From Tetmemena sp. SeJ-2015 (Eukaryota > Ciliophora > Spirotrichea > Sporadotrichida > Oxytrichidae), in contig JAJKFJ010021372.1 of the NCBI GenBank assembly GCA_027382625.1, positions 1 through 64,000 of the forward strand: a DNA stretch of 64,000 nt. Reading direction: 5' to 3'. Below, piece by piece: positions 47,000-59,184 of this stretch. The notes under the pieces are model-generated. The model had not been told where the DNA came from and did no database searches. It worked only from the letters and a program-made list of their open reading frames with translations. The position numbers were made by a program, and so were the translations under genes. Each line of letters begins with the position of its first letter. Positions within the stretch are counted from its first letter, which is position 1.

Positions 47000-48837
47000 G
47001 GCCAAGTAATTGTAGTCGTCTTAGGACTAATCCTCTTCTCTATTATATAATTATTATTACTCTAATTTTAAAAATGTCTAAAATTAATTTCGTGATAGGA
47101 TATTTTTGAGAATTAGGATACTTAATGTGTGCTTCTGAAAGCTAAAAGCTGCTATAGGCCATTTGACTCTAGCCGATCGAGACTATTGGTTGACCTCTTG
47201 TGTTTGCTGCTAGTCTCCTGAATCTGCTGTTCATAAAATCATAGCTGTCTTATTAGGCTTGCTAGTTGTCATTTTATTATTTCCGATCCGATTACTCTTG
47301 GACCATTTAAAAGTAACGATTTATATTTCTCTGCTATTCATCGTTTAAAATTGAATTTCCTAATCAAAGTTTCTTTGCTAAGTATTTCTAAATCCAATAC
47401 CAAAAAAATGTAATTTTATTTTATTTCTGTCTTCTGATGATTATCTTACTGATTATTTTTAACTAGAGTTTAAGAGCTCATTTTAAAATAATATTCATGA
47501 TTGCTAGACTTCAAATCCTACTTTATCATATTTCTGGTAGAATTTAAAATAAGCAATCTAAATAAATTTTTGGCATCTGTTGTATGCTAACTTGGTGCAA
47601 AAGCTTAGAAAGACATGTCGATCTGCTTGTTTAATCTGTGATTTAGTAAATTATAAGAACTCAAGTGACTGCTTTATAATAATAAACTTGAATTTTATGC
47701 TTCTTCTTTAATTCTAGGGTTAAAGAGTCAAGTTGAATGAGCTCTTATCTTCAAATTGTTTTAAGTTTTCAGTATCTTGCTTCATAGTATTTATGTTTTG
47801 ATTTACTATAATTAAAAATTATTTACTTTATTGATCTAGGACAGATATATTTGTTCTTTCAGTTTAATCAGCCAAAATAGTTTTATCTTGCGAAGTGAGT
47901 CCACTCTATTCTTCTAAATTAGTTTATCTGTTCTTCTTTATTAAGTTTTTATTATTCTCTTGTCCACTTTAGCATTGTTTTCATTGTTTATTAGATTAAA
48001 GAGATACAATTTAAGTTGAGACTAGAATCCAACTTTAAAAAATAAAGAAGAAATTCTCTTCGTGTTTATTCTTAAGATTAGTTTTTAAGCGCTTGATTTA
48101 TGAAGTCTCCGAGATTATATTGGCTTTTGTATATGGGAGTAGGAACTGCTGGTATCTCGCGAATAAGATCTAATTAGAAATGTTACTACTTTAAATATAT
48201 ATTTATTTTAATTAGCAATGGTTTAGAATCTCAAAGATTTGACCAGATTAGTTATCTCAAATTCTTTCTTCAGACTTCTAACTCCTTGCTTGAAAAGCTA
48301 AAACTAATGGGCGCTCTTAATTTTTAATTTTCAGCTTTTGCATTTCAATTTCGTGCAGCAGATAAGATTTATGTACACTTCAAAGAATCTTATTCGGAAT
48401 TCTACCATATAAAATATTTTAATGACGTATAAGCAGATTACTATGTTTAAAATTTTATTTTAGAATAAAAATTAAGATTAAAGCGCTCTTTAAATTTATA
48501 TTCGACAATTTATTATCAATATATTTTATACCAGGCTAAGAATGAAGTTAGTAAGATGCTTGAGCATAGCATGCTTATAACTTTCAAGCTGAGACTTGTT
48601 GTCACTCCAACCCTCATCGATCTAAGAGTTCTCTAATTTATGTTGATTAGGTACCTCTTCAATTATTTCACTGAGAGTGTTAACTCAATTGGACTAGATA
48701 GTGGACACTAGATTTTGATTATGAACATTAATAGATTACTCGCTTGTACCCTTTTTGTTATTCAGAGGCTCTATTTTAGCGGGTCTTTGACTTTAGGCTT
48801 TACTTGGTTAAGGCTGCAAATAAGTTCGCTTTAACAT
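47000..48837 (-). CDS. Gln-rich coiled-coil protein
   Basis: ATG 48837 opens MLKRTYLQPQPSKAQSQRPA, then NNKKGTSEQSINVHNQN, VNTLSEIIEEVPNQHKLEN, GWSDNKSQLESYKHAMLKHL, NRQTNLEEQSGLTSQDKT, ADQTERTNISVLDQQSK and a C-terminal end (FMNSRFRRLAANTRGQPIV, SEAHIKYPNSQKYPI). Strong Gln/Asn bias with heptads. Frame changes imply IESs, one near 48,680 where an in-frame TGA interrupts. The 3' end runs into the duplicated segment of copy B. No family recognised. Confidence 0.55.
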
Positions 48838-48844
48838 CTCTATG

Positions 48845-50189
48845 AAGAAGAGAAGACAAATTAGAAGATATTAATTATAAAGAGAGTTTCTTAGAAATGA
48901 GAAAGAAAGAGTGAGAAGAGAGTGTACACTAGGCCCATTATTCCACCAGTGCTAGATAAAGCCTCCACTAAAGATGGAGTTTACCTTGTCACTATATTTA
49001 CTTTGTCATCTAGTACAAGATTCACAGATAGTAAAGGATTCAGGTATGATTTAAATAAATTAATGATTGTTAGGTCATTTAAGTGTACTCTGGAATAATA
49101 TTGAAGAAAGACAAGTTCTAGTTAAGCCAAGATAATAAATTAAGAATTTAAAGAGTGTAATAAACAATTTATCTATAGAGATATCTAGCCACGAGTCTTG
49201 GAGAATGGCTTAGTTCTAGTTAAGTTTGAGTCTGTAGATCTAACTGACCTCTTTGAGTAATTTGTAGTTGAAGTATTTAATAACGTTTTTAATTGGACTA
49301 TTTGCAAACTCTTAGTCATCGAAGTACTGAGCAAGTATGTAAACATCTATATATGTATGTATGAATAATTAATCTACTGAAGCCTCTTGAACCATTTAAA
49401 TAAATAAATTGCGTTAATCTAATCTCATGACTTGCACTTCTTAGTAGTATTTGGGTATTTCTTTTGCAATTAATTGTCACTGCAATAGTCAACCACTACT
49501 TTCATGAAGTTTATAAACCTTAAAATGTAAAATGAATTAAACTAATTCATTATATTTAATTTATGCTCTCCATTAAACGAACCATCGAGAGTAAGAGAGA
49601 AGCCCTCTTTTATACACTTGAACGAATCTGGGATATTAAAAATGACTTATTATTTTATATTCAAGTCCTCAATCATCTTGGTTTCTGCTTTGAATCTGGT
49701 GGAGGAGCAGATGACCTCAGGCTGATCAGTAACTGTGATCTGAGGAATCTTGGGTCTGAAATTCACATACTGAGACTTAATCCCTATGTTAAGATATGTT
49801 TCAACATCCTCAAACTCTTCTAAATTTAATCAAGAATATTTATTTTTGCTATCTTCGAAAGAAGAGAAATTTGTGACAAGAACTGCAATGTCGAAATTTT
49901 CCTCAGTCAGCTAGACTTAGAAACTGTCGTAAGCCAAATTTTTCTGAGCAAAGGAGTACGTCAAGAAATAGCCGCTCTTTGTTATCACGTAGGCTAAATG
50001 AAGCAGGAAATAAGCTGAAATTATATTATACTAAAATAATTTTTAAATCAGTGCTAGAGCCAAGAGGGAGAAAGTTCCTCCCAATATAGTCTTATAGGTT
50101 CTCTGGTCTTTGTGCAGCAGAGATATTGGATGGCCAAACTAGTCGTGGGCCTTCACTCGCCTTCCAACTCGCTGAAAAAATTATTTCAT
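48845..50189 (-). CDS. Two-pass ciliate membrane protein copy C
   Basis: The best-preserved member of the trio. ATG 50189 opens MKQFFQRVGRRVKAHDQFGH, then PISLLHKDQRTYKTILGGTF and the first helix (SLLALALI). The middle part includes LAYDSFQVQLTEENFDIAVL, FENVETYLNIGIKSQYVNF, RPKIPQITVTDQPEV and FMKVVVDYCSDN. The end has NPLLSVNLVLDDKVNIVTRQ, TPSLVEALSSTGGIMGLVYT and the second helix (LFSLFLSHF). The layout is a short cytoplasmic end, helix, large lumenal or extracellular part, helix. Function unknown. Several IESs or introns (about 49,330-49,430, 49,520-49,560 and 50,020-50,050). Confidence 0.68.
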
Positions 50190-50414
50190 TTTTTTAAATA
50201 CCCCGTAGTTGTTTATTTTTGAATAAATAAATGTATAGAACAGTTTATTGAAAAAAAGTGAATTAGAAATATAGATTCAGTTGATAGGTTTTAATTAAAA
50301 TGAAGCGCCAAATGATTACAGCAATATAAAGAATTTCATGTATAGTGATGTTCACTACTCTGCTTGTTAAGAACATAGTCGCATGATCTACCTAACAGTT
50401 ACAACTATACAACT

Positions 50415-53400
50415 ATGAAAAGAATGAAACACAAAATAACTCTTATTTTAAACACAATCTTCCTCTCCCTCTGCTTAAAGCGAAATAAGAATAGCGTTTG
50501 GTTCATGTTTTGGATTATTCAATGCAAAGAACGACGTGTTTGGAACAATCGCGAGTTTCAATCCGCATTTGTTCTGGCTTTTTATATTTTTGTGGATATG
50601 GATGGGTGATGCGGCTTACACTGATAATATTCGAATTACTTGTAACATACTTGTAAATATTTACCAATTAAGTGTTCACTGATGATAACTCCATGCCTTT
50701 GAATTACTACGAGGGAAGACTCAAAGCTACTTATTACGAACCTAGTAAGTAAATAAAATGCTTTTTAAGTTTATGAAGTTCATTAATTTTCTTTAGACTA
50801 CTAAAGGATGCGAGAGTCGAATAAAACTAAAATCATAGGATTTGGGATGATCATGATTATGGAATTGGAAATGGAGATAAGGATTACTATAAGAAAGATC
50901 AGGCGAGGGATATCTTCTTGGATAATAAAATTTGCATTTTTATTTATCTAAATTTAAATTCATAAAATCTGATTTAAGTTGAGATATATAAAAAAAGTTC
51001 GTTGATAAAAAAATGTTTAAATTATCCATGAAAAAGTTTTAACTAAAAAAATTTATATTTCTTATATTTATTTATATAAGCATAAACAAAGCAAGATCCT
51101 CTTGAATTTTATTTGAGCATTCATATTACTAATAATTTTATTTTTAAGTATATAAATCAGGTTCTTGAAAGTTGTTGAATATTGTTAAATATATCGATTA
51201 TTTCATTCCAGCGCTTTATAATTAAATGAATGATTTATATTATTGGATTTTATTGAAGAAGCGCAAACATCAGAGAGGAGAAGAGAAAAGGGGACTGGTT
51301 TGTACTAGGATTATATCTTAGAGGAGGATCTTCTTAGTTAGAACGGAAGTGAAAGTCTCAAAGTTTCTATACATGTGTTTTATTATTTATTCTATTTATT
51401 TTGAATGTGATTTTAATGGACGTTCGATATGATTTTGACCGAGCCAATAATGATAGAATTGGAGATAAGCAAATTTTATCAAATTAAATTCTATTGAGGC
51501 AATAATTATTTTTAGGAGAGAGATACGAAAAGTTAGGGAAGATTAATAGATGAAAGCCAATTTAATTTTTTAAAACATCAGACCAAATATAAAGATAGTA
51601 GCAATTAATTTTTGTCCTTATATGTAGAAGTTTTATTTTATTTTTAGTATTTATAAAAATGGATTTTTATACATTTATATTTTATAAATGTAATGGCTGC
51701 GAACTATTCTTAGAAAATAAAGTAATATAACACTTTTTATAAGTGGGATCAATATTCTGCCAGACAGAAGATTCATAATTGAAGAATTCGACTGACAAAA
51801 AATTTAATTCAAAATTATTATAAATTAATCCTAGATCAAAAGTAAAAAGACGAAAATATCAATTTTAAGAATAATAAAATTAACTTTTAATAAACAGTAA
51901 GTCCTTAAAGTATTTTAATAAGATTAATATTTATTTAAAATTGTAAAAAAAATATATTTAAAATAAAAAATAAGAATATCTAATTGCTTACTAACTCAAT
52001 AAATTTAACTGAATATAAAGATTTTATGAATTTATTATATTTAAATATATCATAATTTTGAACTCACTTGAATAAAAAATTGGAGTAGATTAGGTAATCA
52101 AAAAAACTTAATTAAATCTATTAAACCTTGAAATATTTGTTCTGGAACAGGGTTTATGTTAGTGGTGCTATTTCTGAATGGAGGTATACTGAGGTGTGGT
52201 GGAGGTGTTTAAGAGAGAGAATTGAGCATGAGACTTTAACAATCCCCATTGGTCTAGGTGGCTAGGATATTCGGCTTTCACCCGGAAGGCCCGGGTTCGA
52301 GTCCCGGATGGGGAGATCTTTTTCCCACAACTCAATTTTTACTATTACTCTTTAATTCAATTAGCAGCAAGTCATCAGCTGGGATAGTTTTACTCAGGAG
52401 CAGAAATAATTTTTTTTAATGATCATTAATTTCATTCTTTATTTTACAATTACCATCTAGATCCAATAACAAATTAATATTAATTAAAATTAAGAGGCTC
52501 ATAAAATAAATGTAATTTATTATATTATTTTACAATTTTTTTCCTCTTTAACTGTATATACATCGTTATATTAAGCATATCTAAAAAAAATTTTAGCGAA
52601 AAATACTTAGACACTAACTTTTTATATTTATATTATTTTTATTATGATAATATCTAAATTAGCTTTGTCATCTATAATTTTTATTATAAGTTATTTGACT
52701 GGCAAAATAAGTAAAGGCTTTTGATAGATCTGATAAGAGATACAAAATATTTAATTTTAGATGACCCTTTAGCTAAGAAGAACGGGTTGATTTTCCTGTC
52801 TGGGGATGTCCACTTTGCTGAAATATTCCATAGTAACTGTGAATCCCTTTCAACTGGCTATAACTTGATAGAGGTTACTTCAAGTGGGCTGACACATGAT
52901 TCTAGACTTCTGGGTCTTGGATAAATATTTCTTAAAGCTACCACTTCTCCATTTTGGACAAACTAACCGAGATTTATTGCCAAGAACTTTGGTCTCTTAA
53001 AAATAATAAGAAGTAATATTGACGATCATGATGTCGATATTCAAATAGAGATTATTACGGAATTATATTGATCATATATACCTTTAAATGTTTTAATTTA
53101 AAGAATAAAGACATAGAAGGTCAAACTCAAATCAGTAAGACACTTTCTCTAAATAGAGAACTCAAACCAAACAGAGATATCGTAGACAAGAGAGGCAAAA
53201 TGTGTCAAGCAGTTCACTAAAAGCATAATAACGTTTTGCAGATGAATAATACACTCTCTCTAATTATCAATGAGAAGTACAAGAGTTTAATTGTGGTCTA
53301 TAGAATATAAAAATTAATTTATAAGCTATTGATAATCGAGATGCTGATAGGGTCCGTAATAGCTTGGCTTATCACTCTATCCACCAAATTATTAAAGAAG

Positions 53401-53439
53401 ATAAAGCGTGTCAGAAACACTAATACATCAATATTTTGA
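50415..53439 (+). CDS. PhoD-type phosphatase/phosphodiesterase with C-terminal membrane anchor
   Basis: Metallophosphoesterase of the PhoD/alkaline phosphatase D family. ATG 50415 starts a signal peptide (MKRMKHKITLILNTIFLSL). Then IRIAFGSCFGLFNAKNDVF, MGDAAYTDN, SMPLNYYEGRLKATYYEP, the signature WDDHDYGIGNGDKDYYKKDQ, ARDIFLD, KGTGLYQDYILEEDLLSQ, LMDVRYDFDRANNDRIGDK, LPDRRFIIEEFDWQNKQRLL, GLIFLSGDVHFAEIF, LIEVTSSGLTHDS and PRFIAKNFGLLKI. The GD, DDHD, SGDVHF and TSSG motifs provide the metal and catalytic ligands of the family. After about 100 hydrophilic residues a single helix (MLIGSVIAWLITL) and a basic tail precede TGA 53437-53439, so the enzyme is probably membrane-tethered outside or in the lumen. 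IESs include 24 bp near 50578 and 907 bp at 51795-52701. Confidence 0.85.
50578..50601. other. IES of about 24 bp, pointer TGG
   Basis: TGG at 50575-50577 and 50599-50601. Removal gives PHLFWMGDAAYTDN. A second TGG at 50593-50595 would give an 18-bp IES (FWIWMGD); the family alignment does not decide between them. Confidence 0.65.
52129..52364 (+). repeat. tRNA-Glu cassette, copy 1
   Basis: Closely matches 58758-58993 over the same 236-bp length, including about 114 bp upstream and 50 bp downstream of the tRNA. Differences are a few substitutions in the upstream part. Confidence 0.93.
52243..52314 (+). tRNA. trnE(UUC): tRNA-Glu (anticodon UUC)
   Basis: 72 nt. Acceptor stem TCCCCAT/ATGGGGA, anticodon loop CTTTCAC with TTC, T arm CCGGG-TTCGAGT-CCCGG, no intron. 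A and B boxes are intact and a T5 run follows (52319-52323). It lies within the 907-bp IES of the phosphatase gene, on the same strand. Confidence 0.97.
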
Positions 53440-53564
53440 AAATGAAAGTAACAAAATACAACTTTGTTTTAGATTCATCATTTGATATAAATGTTAAACT
53501 TAAATATGTAGTGTTTAAAGTTTGAGAAGCAATGATGGTAATAAATTAATAAATAAATTGATAA

Positions 53565-54330
53565 ATGGCAAGTTTGTTGACTGAGTTCCACTTCCACCTC
53601 TCTCAAGTGCCCGCTCACTTCGACTTCGATAACTCTAACTTCGATGTCAAGAACATCTACGAGTTCTATCACCTCAAGGTAAGCCCTGATACTAATACTC
53701 CATTGCAGTCAATGTGAAGATGCACAGTTATATTAACTAGAAGATATAAACGAGTTTAATGGCTACTTTCTTCTATAAAGAATATCATCTTAACAATTTA
53801 TGTAGCATCAAAAGACTCCTGTTTCATCAGTACTTGACCAATCATTAAATTAATTCATTCACATTCTATTCTACAACTTAATTGTGTGAATGGTTTGCAT
53901 CTCCTCTCTCCCAACTCAGCCAGAGCAAGGCAGACTACGAGCAACTTTACGTTAAGTCAAAGCTCGTCTCAGATCTCGCTCAGCAAGTCCACAACAAATC
54001 CCAGTGAGCACAGAATACTGCTTGCTCTGAGAGCAACCAATAAATTACTAGCCACACTTAATGTTCAATTAATTTACATGCTCAGATTTTAAATTCTAAT
54101 TTTTATTTCATTTCAGAATCGTAAAATTAATTATCCCTTCATTTTAAATTTACTTAAACACATTTTATTATGTTCTAAGTCAGAGCAGATCGATGAAAGA
54201 TGAAGATGGCTAAGATTGCAAACTTTTAATCCAAACGAGCGAGATCTTTTGGATGAAGGATCAAGAAAGGTTTTTGCGATCATTATTTAACCTTAAGCAA
54301 GTTCAACTAATATAATTATTGCAATCATGA
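53565..54330 (+). CDS. Small hypothetical protein
   Basis: ATG 53565 opens MASLLTEFHFHLSQVPAHFD, followed by FDVKNIYEFYHLK at a possible splice donor (GTAAGC, 53676). Later pieces are SKADYEQLYVKSKLVSDLAQ, then SQSRSMKDEDGQDCKLLIQ and TSEIFWMKDQERFLRSLFN, with TGA 54328-54330. The middle (about 53,700-53,880 and 54,010-54,180) is interrupted, probably by IESs or an intron. No family recognised. Confidence 0.5.
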
Positions 54331-54403
54331 ATCAATGCTGAAGTCACCCACTCCATATTCAAACTTGCATTGACTAAGAGACAGTAATAATTGATTTAAA
54401 TTA

Positions 54404-56324
54404 ATGAAAAAGATAGAACCACCCCCTTCGCCCTTTATAACTTCAATTAACAACAGAGAAGACTTCAATGAGTTGCTCAGAAGTCAGAGTGAGATGAGTA
54501 GGGATGACAACTCTGAAAATGATGAGGCAGCAAATAACTTGATCAGAGAAATGCTTCCTAAAGGAATTCACCATAGTGTTACTTAGCAGAGGCAACTTAC
54601 AGAGCACTGTTTTTAGAAGTGTGGAGGCTTCAAAAGGTACTACTGCAAATAATTATTAACTTTTATACTAATGGATTGCTTGCATCATCATTATCTTGGG
54701 AATGGATTGCTCAGGCTTTATAAATGAGTCACTCTTCCTGCTCAACCTAAAGCCTAATTACTAGTGCCAGGACTCACTTGATTAAACTGTGTGGCATTCT
54801 TGCGATAAACAGCAACTGTGTGATGACTCAACCTAGTCATTCAAGCCTGATGTCGTCTATCGAATAGACCCAGATGATCCAGAGTCAATTGATAATTGGT
54901 ACACTACCTTGGGTCTGCTCTGTAAAGGAGATCAAACTGCTATTGATTTCTTATGGGTCTGCTTGCTGGCTGGGTTTGGAGTGGGCTTAGTTGTCTTCCC
55001 AATCATTTCTGATAAGTTAGGCAGGAAAAAGTATTATAAATTGCTCTTATTTAAAAGACTTTCATGATTGGCGTTGCCCTGCACGCGATGCTTGCTGGGA
55101 CAATTCTTTTGTTGAAAGAGGTGACTTGGTTCTACTCTGTGATATTTCTGGTGGGGATGGAGTACCCAGCCAGATTCATAGTCGGATACATCTACATCAG
55201 TGAGTTGTGTCCTCAGAGTGTGCGACCTATATTCACATCAGCTGCTTTGTTCTGTCTCTATCAAGTGATTACCTTCTGCTGTATCTACTTCTCTTTGATT
55301 TAAATTTCATGCAGTTTAAATTTATTTCTAAGCACTGGTTCACTTATGAAATAATCGGACTCATAGTAACTGGAGTTGCACTAATTGGGTCAATATGGTT
55401 GACTGAGTCTCCACTGTTCCTTATTTCCAAAGGCATGTACGCTAAGTCCTACAGAGTACTCAAGAGGATAGCTAAAATCAATGGGAAGAAATTCAACAAA
55501 ATCCACTTCAGATTCTCCACGAGGAAGTTCACTCAGGATAGTGATGACGAATTGGAACAGACTGTCTCAGATCCTAATGTATGGATAGAAAGAGGCTCAT
55601 TAAGGCTCTCTCAATTACAAATAGAAGATAAAGAATAAGTAACAGAGTTGAACTTGCAGGAAGAGGAGAAGAGAGAAAAGAAAATTAAAGCTAAGTAAGA
55701 GATGAAGTTCACAGATATCTTTTTCAAAAGCACTCTCAGAACTAACTCTATAGTTCACATCATAAAATCCATTGTTTAAGTTCTTTTGATTTGCTGGATG
55801 GCAACTTAGTTCTCTTTCAGAATGCTTCTTAATTTGATGAATCTGACAATTGACAGCACTTTTATGGATTACCTGATATCGGCTAACTCAGCAGCACTTG
55901 GATTAATTTTGGCGCCTACTTCTATATTAGCAGACCTGAAAGCACAAAGAAACTTATTGTGATTTCTTAACTAACAGTATGCGATCTAATATTTTTATGC
56001 CTGCTTGCACTGATGTTCATAGGGTTCTACAAAGTGTCTGTGGCAGTCTAGATATTTGGAAGTTTGGCTACTTTTGCGACGGCAGCGACTTCAAATGCTC
56101 TCTTCCTTACAACTTAATTTTAAACGTATGAGATGTATCCAAACTGCTACATGACAAGCATAATGAGCATACTGCTGATCCTTGCTTCCATATTCAGCAT
56201 AACTGCAGAGCCAGTGGCTAGACTTGTAGAGCTGCCCTACTCTATTATTGTATTCGCAGGTGTGAATCTCCTATCTGGACTCCTCACAGCCAAATTTATG
56301 AAAGTTAAAATGAGATCAGTGTGA
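54404..56324 (+). CDS. Major facilitator transporter, SLC22 (organic ion)-like
   Basis: Twelve-helix carrier for organic ions; the substrate is unknown. ATG 54404 opens a Pro/Ser-rich cytoplasmic N-terminus (MKKIEPPPSPFITSINNRED). Then come a first helix (WIACIIIILGMD), a Cys-containing external loop (PNYQCQDSLDQTVWHSC), and helix 2 running into the family loop motif (FPIISDKLGRKKYY). Further on: HAMLAGTILLLKEV, EYPARFIVGYIYISELCPQS, HWFTYEIIGLIVTGVALIGS, the ESPLFLISKG motif after helix 6 as in SLC22, and a long charged central loop. The second six helices follow (QVLLICWMATQFSFRMLLNL; MTSIMSILLILASIFS) with TGA 56322-56324. The Y-x-x-E-L-Y-P-like motif appears as YEMYPN. Frame changes near 54,655, 55,045, 55,310, 55,960-56,010 and 56,120 mark short IESs or introns. 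Confidence 0.83.
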
Positions 56325-56435
56325 ATTTATTTATCTAACAAGTTGATTTTTCTCAAATCTATGCTGGTGGAGGAAGGATTTAAATTTTAACGACTCATTA
56401 CTTTTTTATTAAAACATCAAATAATAAACTGTTTA

Positions 56436-58402
56436 ATGTCTGCGAGAAACTCATCTTCCCATAGCAGAGCAAGGCATGCCAAGTGCGTCTCCATGCAAAT
56501 CTCAGATCTTAAAACTAGTAGAGATACTAATAGCTCAAGTCTAAACTACAAACAACAATCTAAGGTAATGAAGAGATCGAGTTCAAAAGATAACATCAAG
56601 ACTATGGCATCTCAATATAAAGATAGCCTAAATTTGACACAAAGAGAAATCATCTAGAATAAAGACAGCAAATTTAAAATACTAAAGCTTCAGATCAAAT
56701 CAGAAAACATAACTAGATCTATAACAAATGACGCCAATCAAGTTAAATTTACAGTCTTTAATTGTAAAAATATTTACTGTAAAATTTAATCTACTTTCAA
56801 TAAGAAATAATTTTTTTCAAATGAAAAATAAATTTGATGTTTATTAAAGTTTATTTAGCTTTCATATATGAATGATATCAATAGATTAAAAGGCAGACCC
56901 ACATCTAACTTCTCGATCTTTTAATAACAGCAAAAGCAAGACTGCGCTTAATAAAACAATGGATTAAAACCCTGAGAGACTGAAAGAGTATTTACAGGAA
57001 ATTCAAAATGGATATAGAAAGATTCAGGAGAAATTAACTCTACTAGAGAGTACGAGTAGGCCTCTTGAAAAGTTAGAAGATTTCACAAATACTAATAAAC
57101 AAGTTTAAGTGAAAGTGATTTGGGAAGTTAGCGAAATATAGAATTCTTAAAGTCTAAGCTGAATCCTATCTATATGAACGATACCTAAAACATGACGCAG
57201 TCAGTAATGCTCGCAGATCAATCTATATCTACTGGCAGCTAGAGCTTACTAGATCTAGAAGATTTAGGAATCTGCAATCTAGATTTACAAACTAGAAATA
57301 CTGAGCAATATTTTAGAGATAACAAAATTTATACCGATTTATTATATTTCTGATAGCACCACCCAATTAAAATCTGTACATAATCAACCAGAAGAGATTT
57401 CTAAAGCTTCACTACTTCAAGAATAAGGAAATAACAAAGAAAAGAAAGTATATAAATAATTAGATAAGGAAAATGATAATTCACAAAATCTACAAATTAA
57501 ATTCAATCAGTAAGAGCATAAATAGAACATATCTCTGAAGAACACTTAGAAAGTTGTGAATTTATAACAAAATATTGCTTCTTCTTAAGGAAATAACTAG
57601 AAAGCATAAATTACAATCCTAAGTCAATAGCATCCAAATTATCTAAGTTCTTAATACAAGAAAGCTTTTATTTTTTAGCGTTAAACGTAAATCACGTTTA
57701 GAATGACCAACTGATAAAGAAAATGAAAAGAGCGTCATAAAATCTTTGCCTTAGATTAAGAAACTATCCTTCAGTAGATTAAGAGCCAAAGAAGTCTTTT
57801 TATTTCAAAATAAGAGATGAAGCAATACCATATCAAGCACAGAATTATGGCTAATAAATTAATAAATCAAATTCACACAATAAAAGTTAGAGTAGAGCAA
57901 GTTCCCAAACTTAATTGACTACACGTAGAACTCATACTAAAACATAGAGTAACATAAACTATAATCTTAATTTAAATACTCAGATGATTCCTTCTTAATA
58001 TATTCTCCAATTTTCTTCTACTCAAAATTTGCACTCCCAAAGCTCCCTTGAAAGGAAGAGAAAGCAAGAAGCCTAAGTATTTTTTATTTTAAAAGAAGTA
58101 ATAAAGAATAAAGAAAGTAGCAGATAATAACTTAAGGGATCATTTATAATATATAAAATTCATTTAATGAGAACTAGAAAAGTCGAGTCACGCTCACCGC
58201 TAGCTAAAGCAAATCTAAAATATAGACTATAAGCAACTTAAAATAGGCTAACAAAAGTTCTTAGAAATCAAATTCAAAGAGCAAGCGCAAATCAAGCATA
58301 ATTTAAACTAAGGGCTAGCAAAAATAAAATGAAAAAGACAAATTCATTCTCTATCCTGATAAAATGATACTCACTTCCAGATTCTTAATTAAAAAAGAAT
58401 GA
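56436..58402 (+). CDS. Ser/Gln/Lys-rich hypothetical protein with coiled coil
   Basis: ATG 56436 opens MSARNSSSHSRARHAKCVSM, then QISDLKTSRDTNSSSLNYKQ and SLNLTQREIIQNKDSKFKIL. A coiled-coil segment follows (NPERLKEYLQEIQNGYRKIQ, EKLTLLESTSRPLEKLEDF). Long Gln/Asn/Lys-rich text ends LYPDKMILTSRFLIKKE with TGA 58400-58402. AT-rich interruptions near 56,770-56,880, 57,110-57,130 and 57,310-57,370 are probably IESs. No family recognised. Confidence 0.55.
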
Positions 58403-58757
58403 ACCAAGAAACCAATATATTATCATTTTATGATATTTTTAATTTCTAGAAAACAAAATTTAAATAAGACATTAGCAAAATAAAAGTTTTACACAAGAAA
58501 AATAATTTATTATACAATTGCTAATTACTTATTTTAAACCATTGATAGATAGCTTCAAACTTAATTTCGAAAGATCAAGCATCATAAATCAAAATTTCAA
58601 CAATACTCTAGAGAATGAATGATTAACCTTATAATTCAGTCTGAAAGAATCATTTATATTTTTCAAATTCTATTTCTTTAAAACTATGTATAAAGGGTTA
58701 TTAATCTTAGTATACAATTAATTAGGGATTAAATGATAAAATTTCTGAATCTAACCC

Positions 58758-58993
58758 TGAAATATTTGTTCTGGAACAGGGTTTATGTAAGTGGTGGTAT
58801 TTCTGAATGGAGGTATAATGAAGTGCGGTGGAGTTGTTTAAGAGAGAGAATTGAGCATGAGACTTTAACAATCCCCATTGGTCTAGGTGGCTAGGATATT
58901 CGGCTTTCACCCGGAAGGCCCGGGTTCGAGTCCCGGATGGGGAGATCTTTTTCCCACAACTCAATTTTTACTATTACTCTTTAATTCAATTAG
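58758..58993 (+). repeat. tRNA-Glu cassette, copy 2
   Basis: Second copy of the 236-bp unit at 52129-52364, here in intergenic DNA downstream of the Ser/Gln-rich gene. Confidence 0.93.
58872..58943 (+). tRNA. trnE(UUC): tRNA-Glu (anticodon UUC), second copy
   Basis: Identical 72-nt sequence to 52243-52314, with the same T5 terminator context. All changes between the cassettes fall outside the tRNA, suggesting selection or gene conversion on the RNA. Confidence 0.97.
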
Positions 58994-59184
58994 GACCAAG
59001 TAATAAGCTGATTTTAAATTTCTGAGAGCTTGACAAATGATTAATACTATGAATTTAAATTTAGGGAGCTTTAATAACTGAGATAACTGAATAGCTTAAC
59101 TTAAATATTCTAAGCATACATTATTTCATATAAGTTTTATGGGATACTGCTATTCGATAATTTATAATTGCCCTATTTATGCGT

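Larger units (their letters stand above)
51795..52701. other. IES of 907 bp, pointer GACTG, containing a tRNA gene
   Basis: GACTG at 51790-51794 and 52697-52701. Joining gives RRFIIEEFDWQNKQRLLIDL in frame, the PhoD motif region upstream of GLIFLSGDVHF. The interior is AT-rich apart from the 236-bp cassette 52129-52364 with a tRNA-Glu gene. Confidence 0.87.

Noticed and set aside
53478..53672. Minus-strand frame rich in Val/Glu.
   Set aside because: Antisense of MASLLTEFHFHLSQ on the plus strand, which has better residue composition and a splice donor.
54668..54717. Direct repeat AATGGATTGCT inside the SLC22-like gene as an IES pointer.
   Set aside because: Removing the interval deletes well-formed transmembrane helix text, so it is more likely coincidental repetition of coding sequence.
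58722..58964. Minus-strand open frame of 80 codons.
   Set aside because: It is the reverse complement of the tRNA-Glu cassette.
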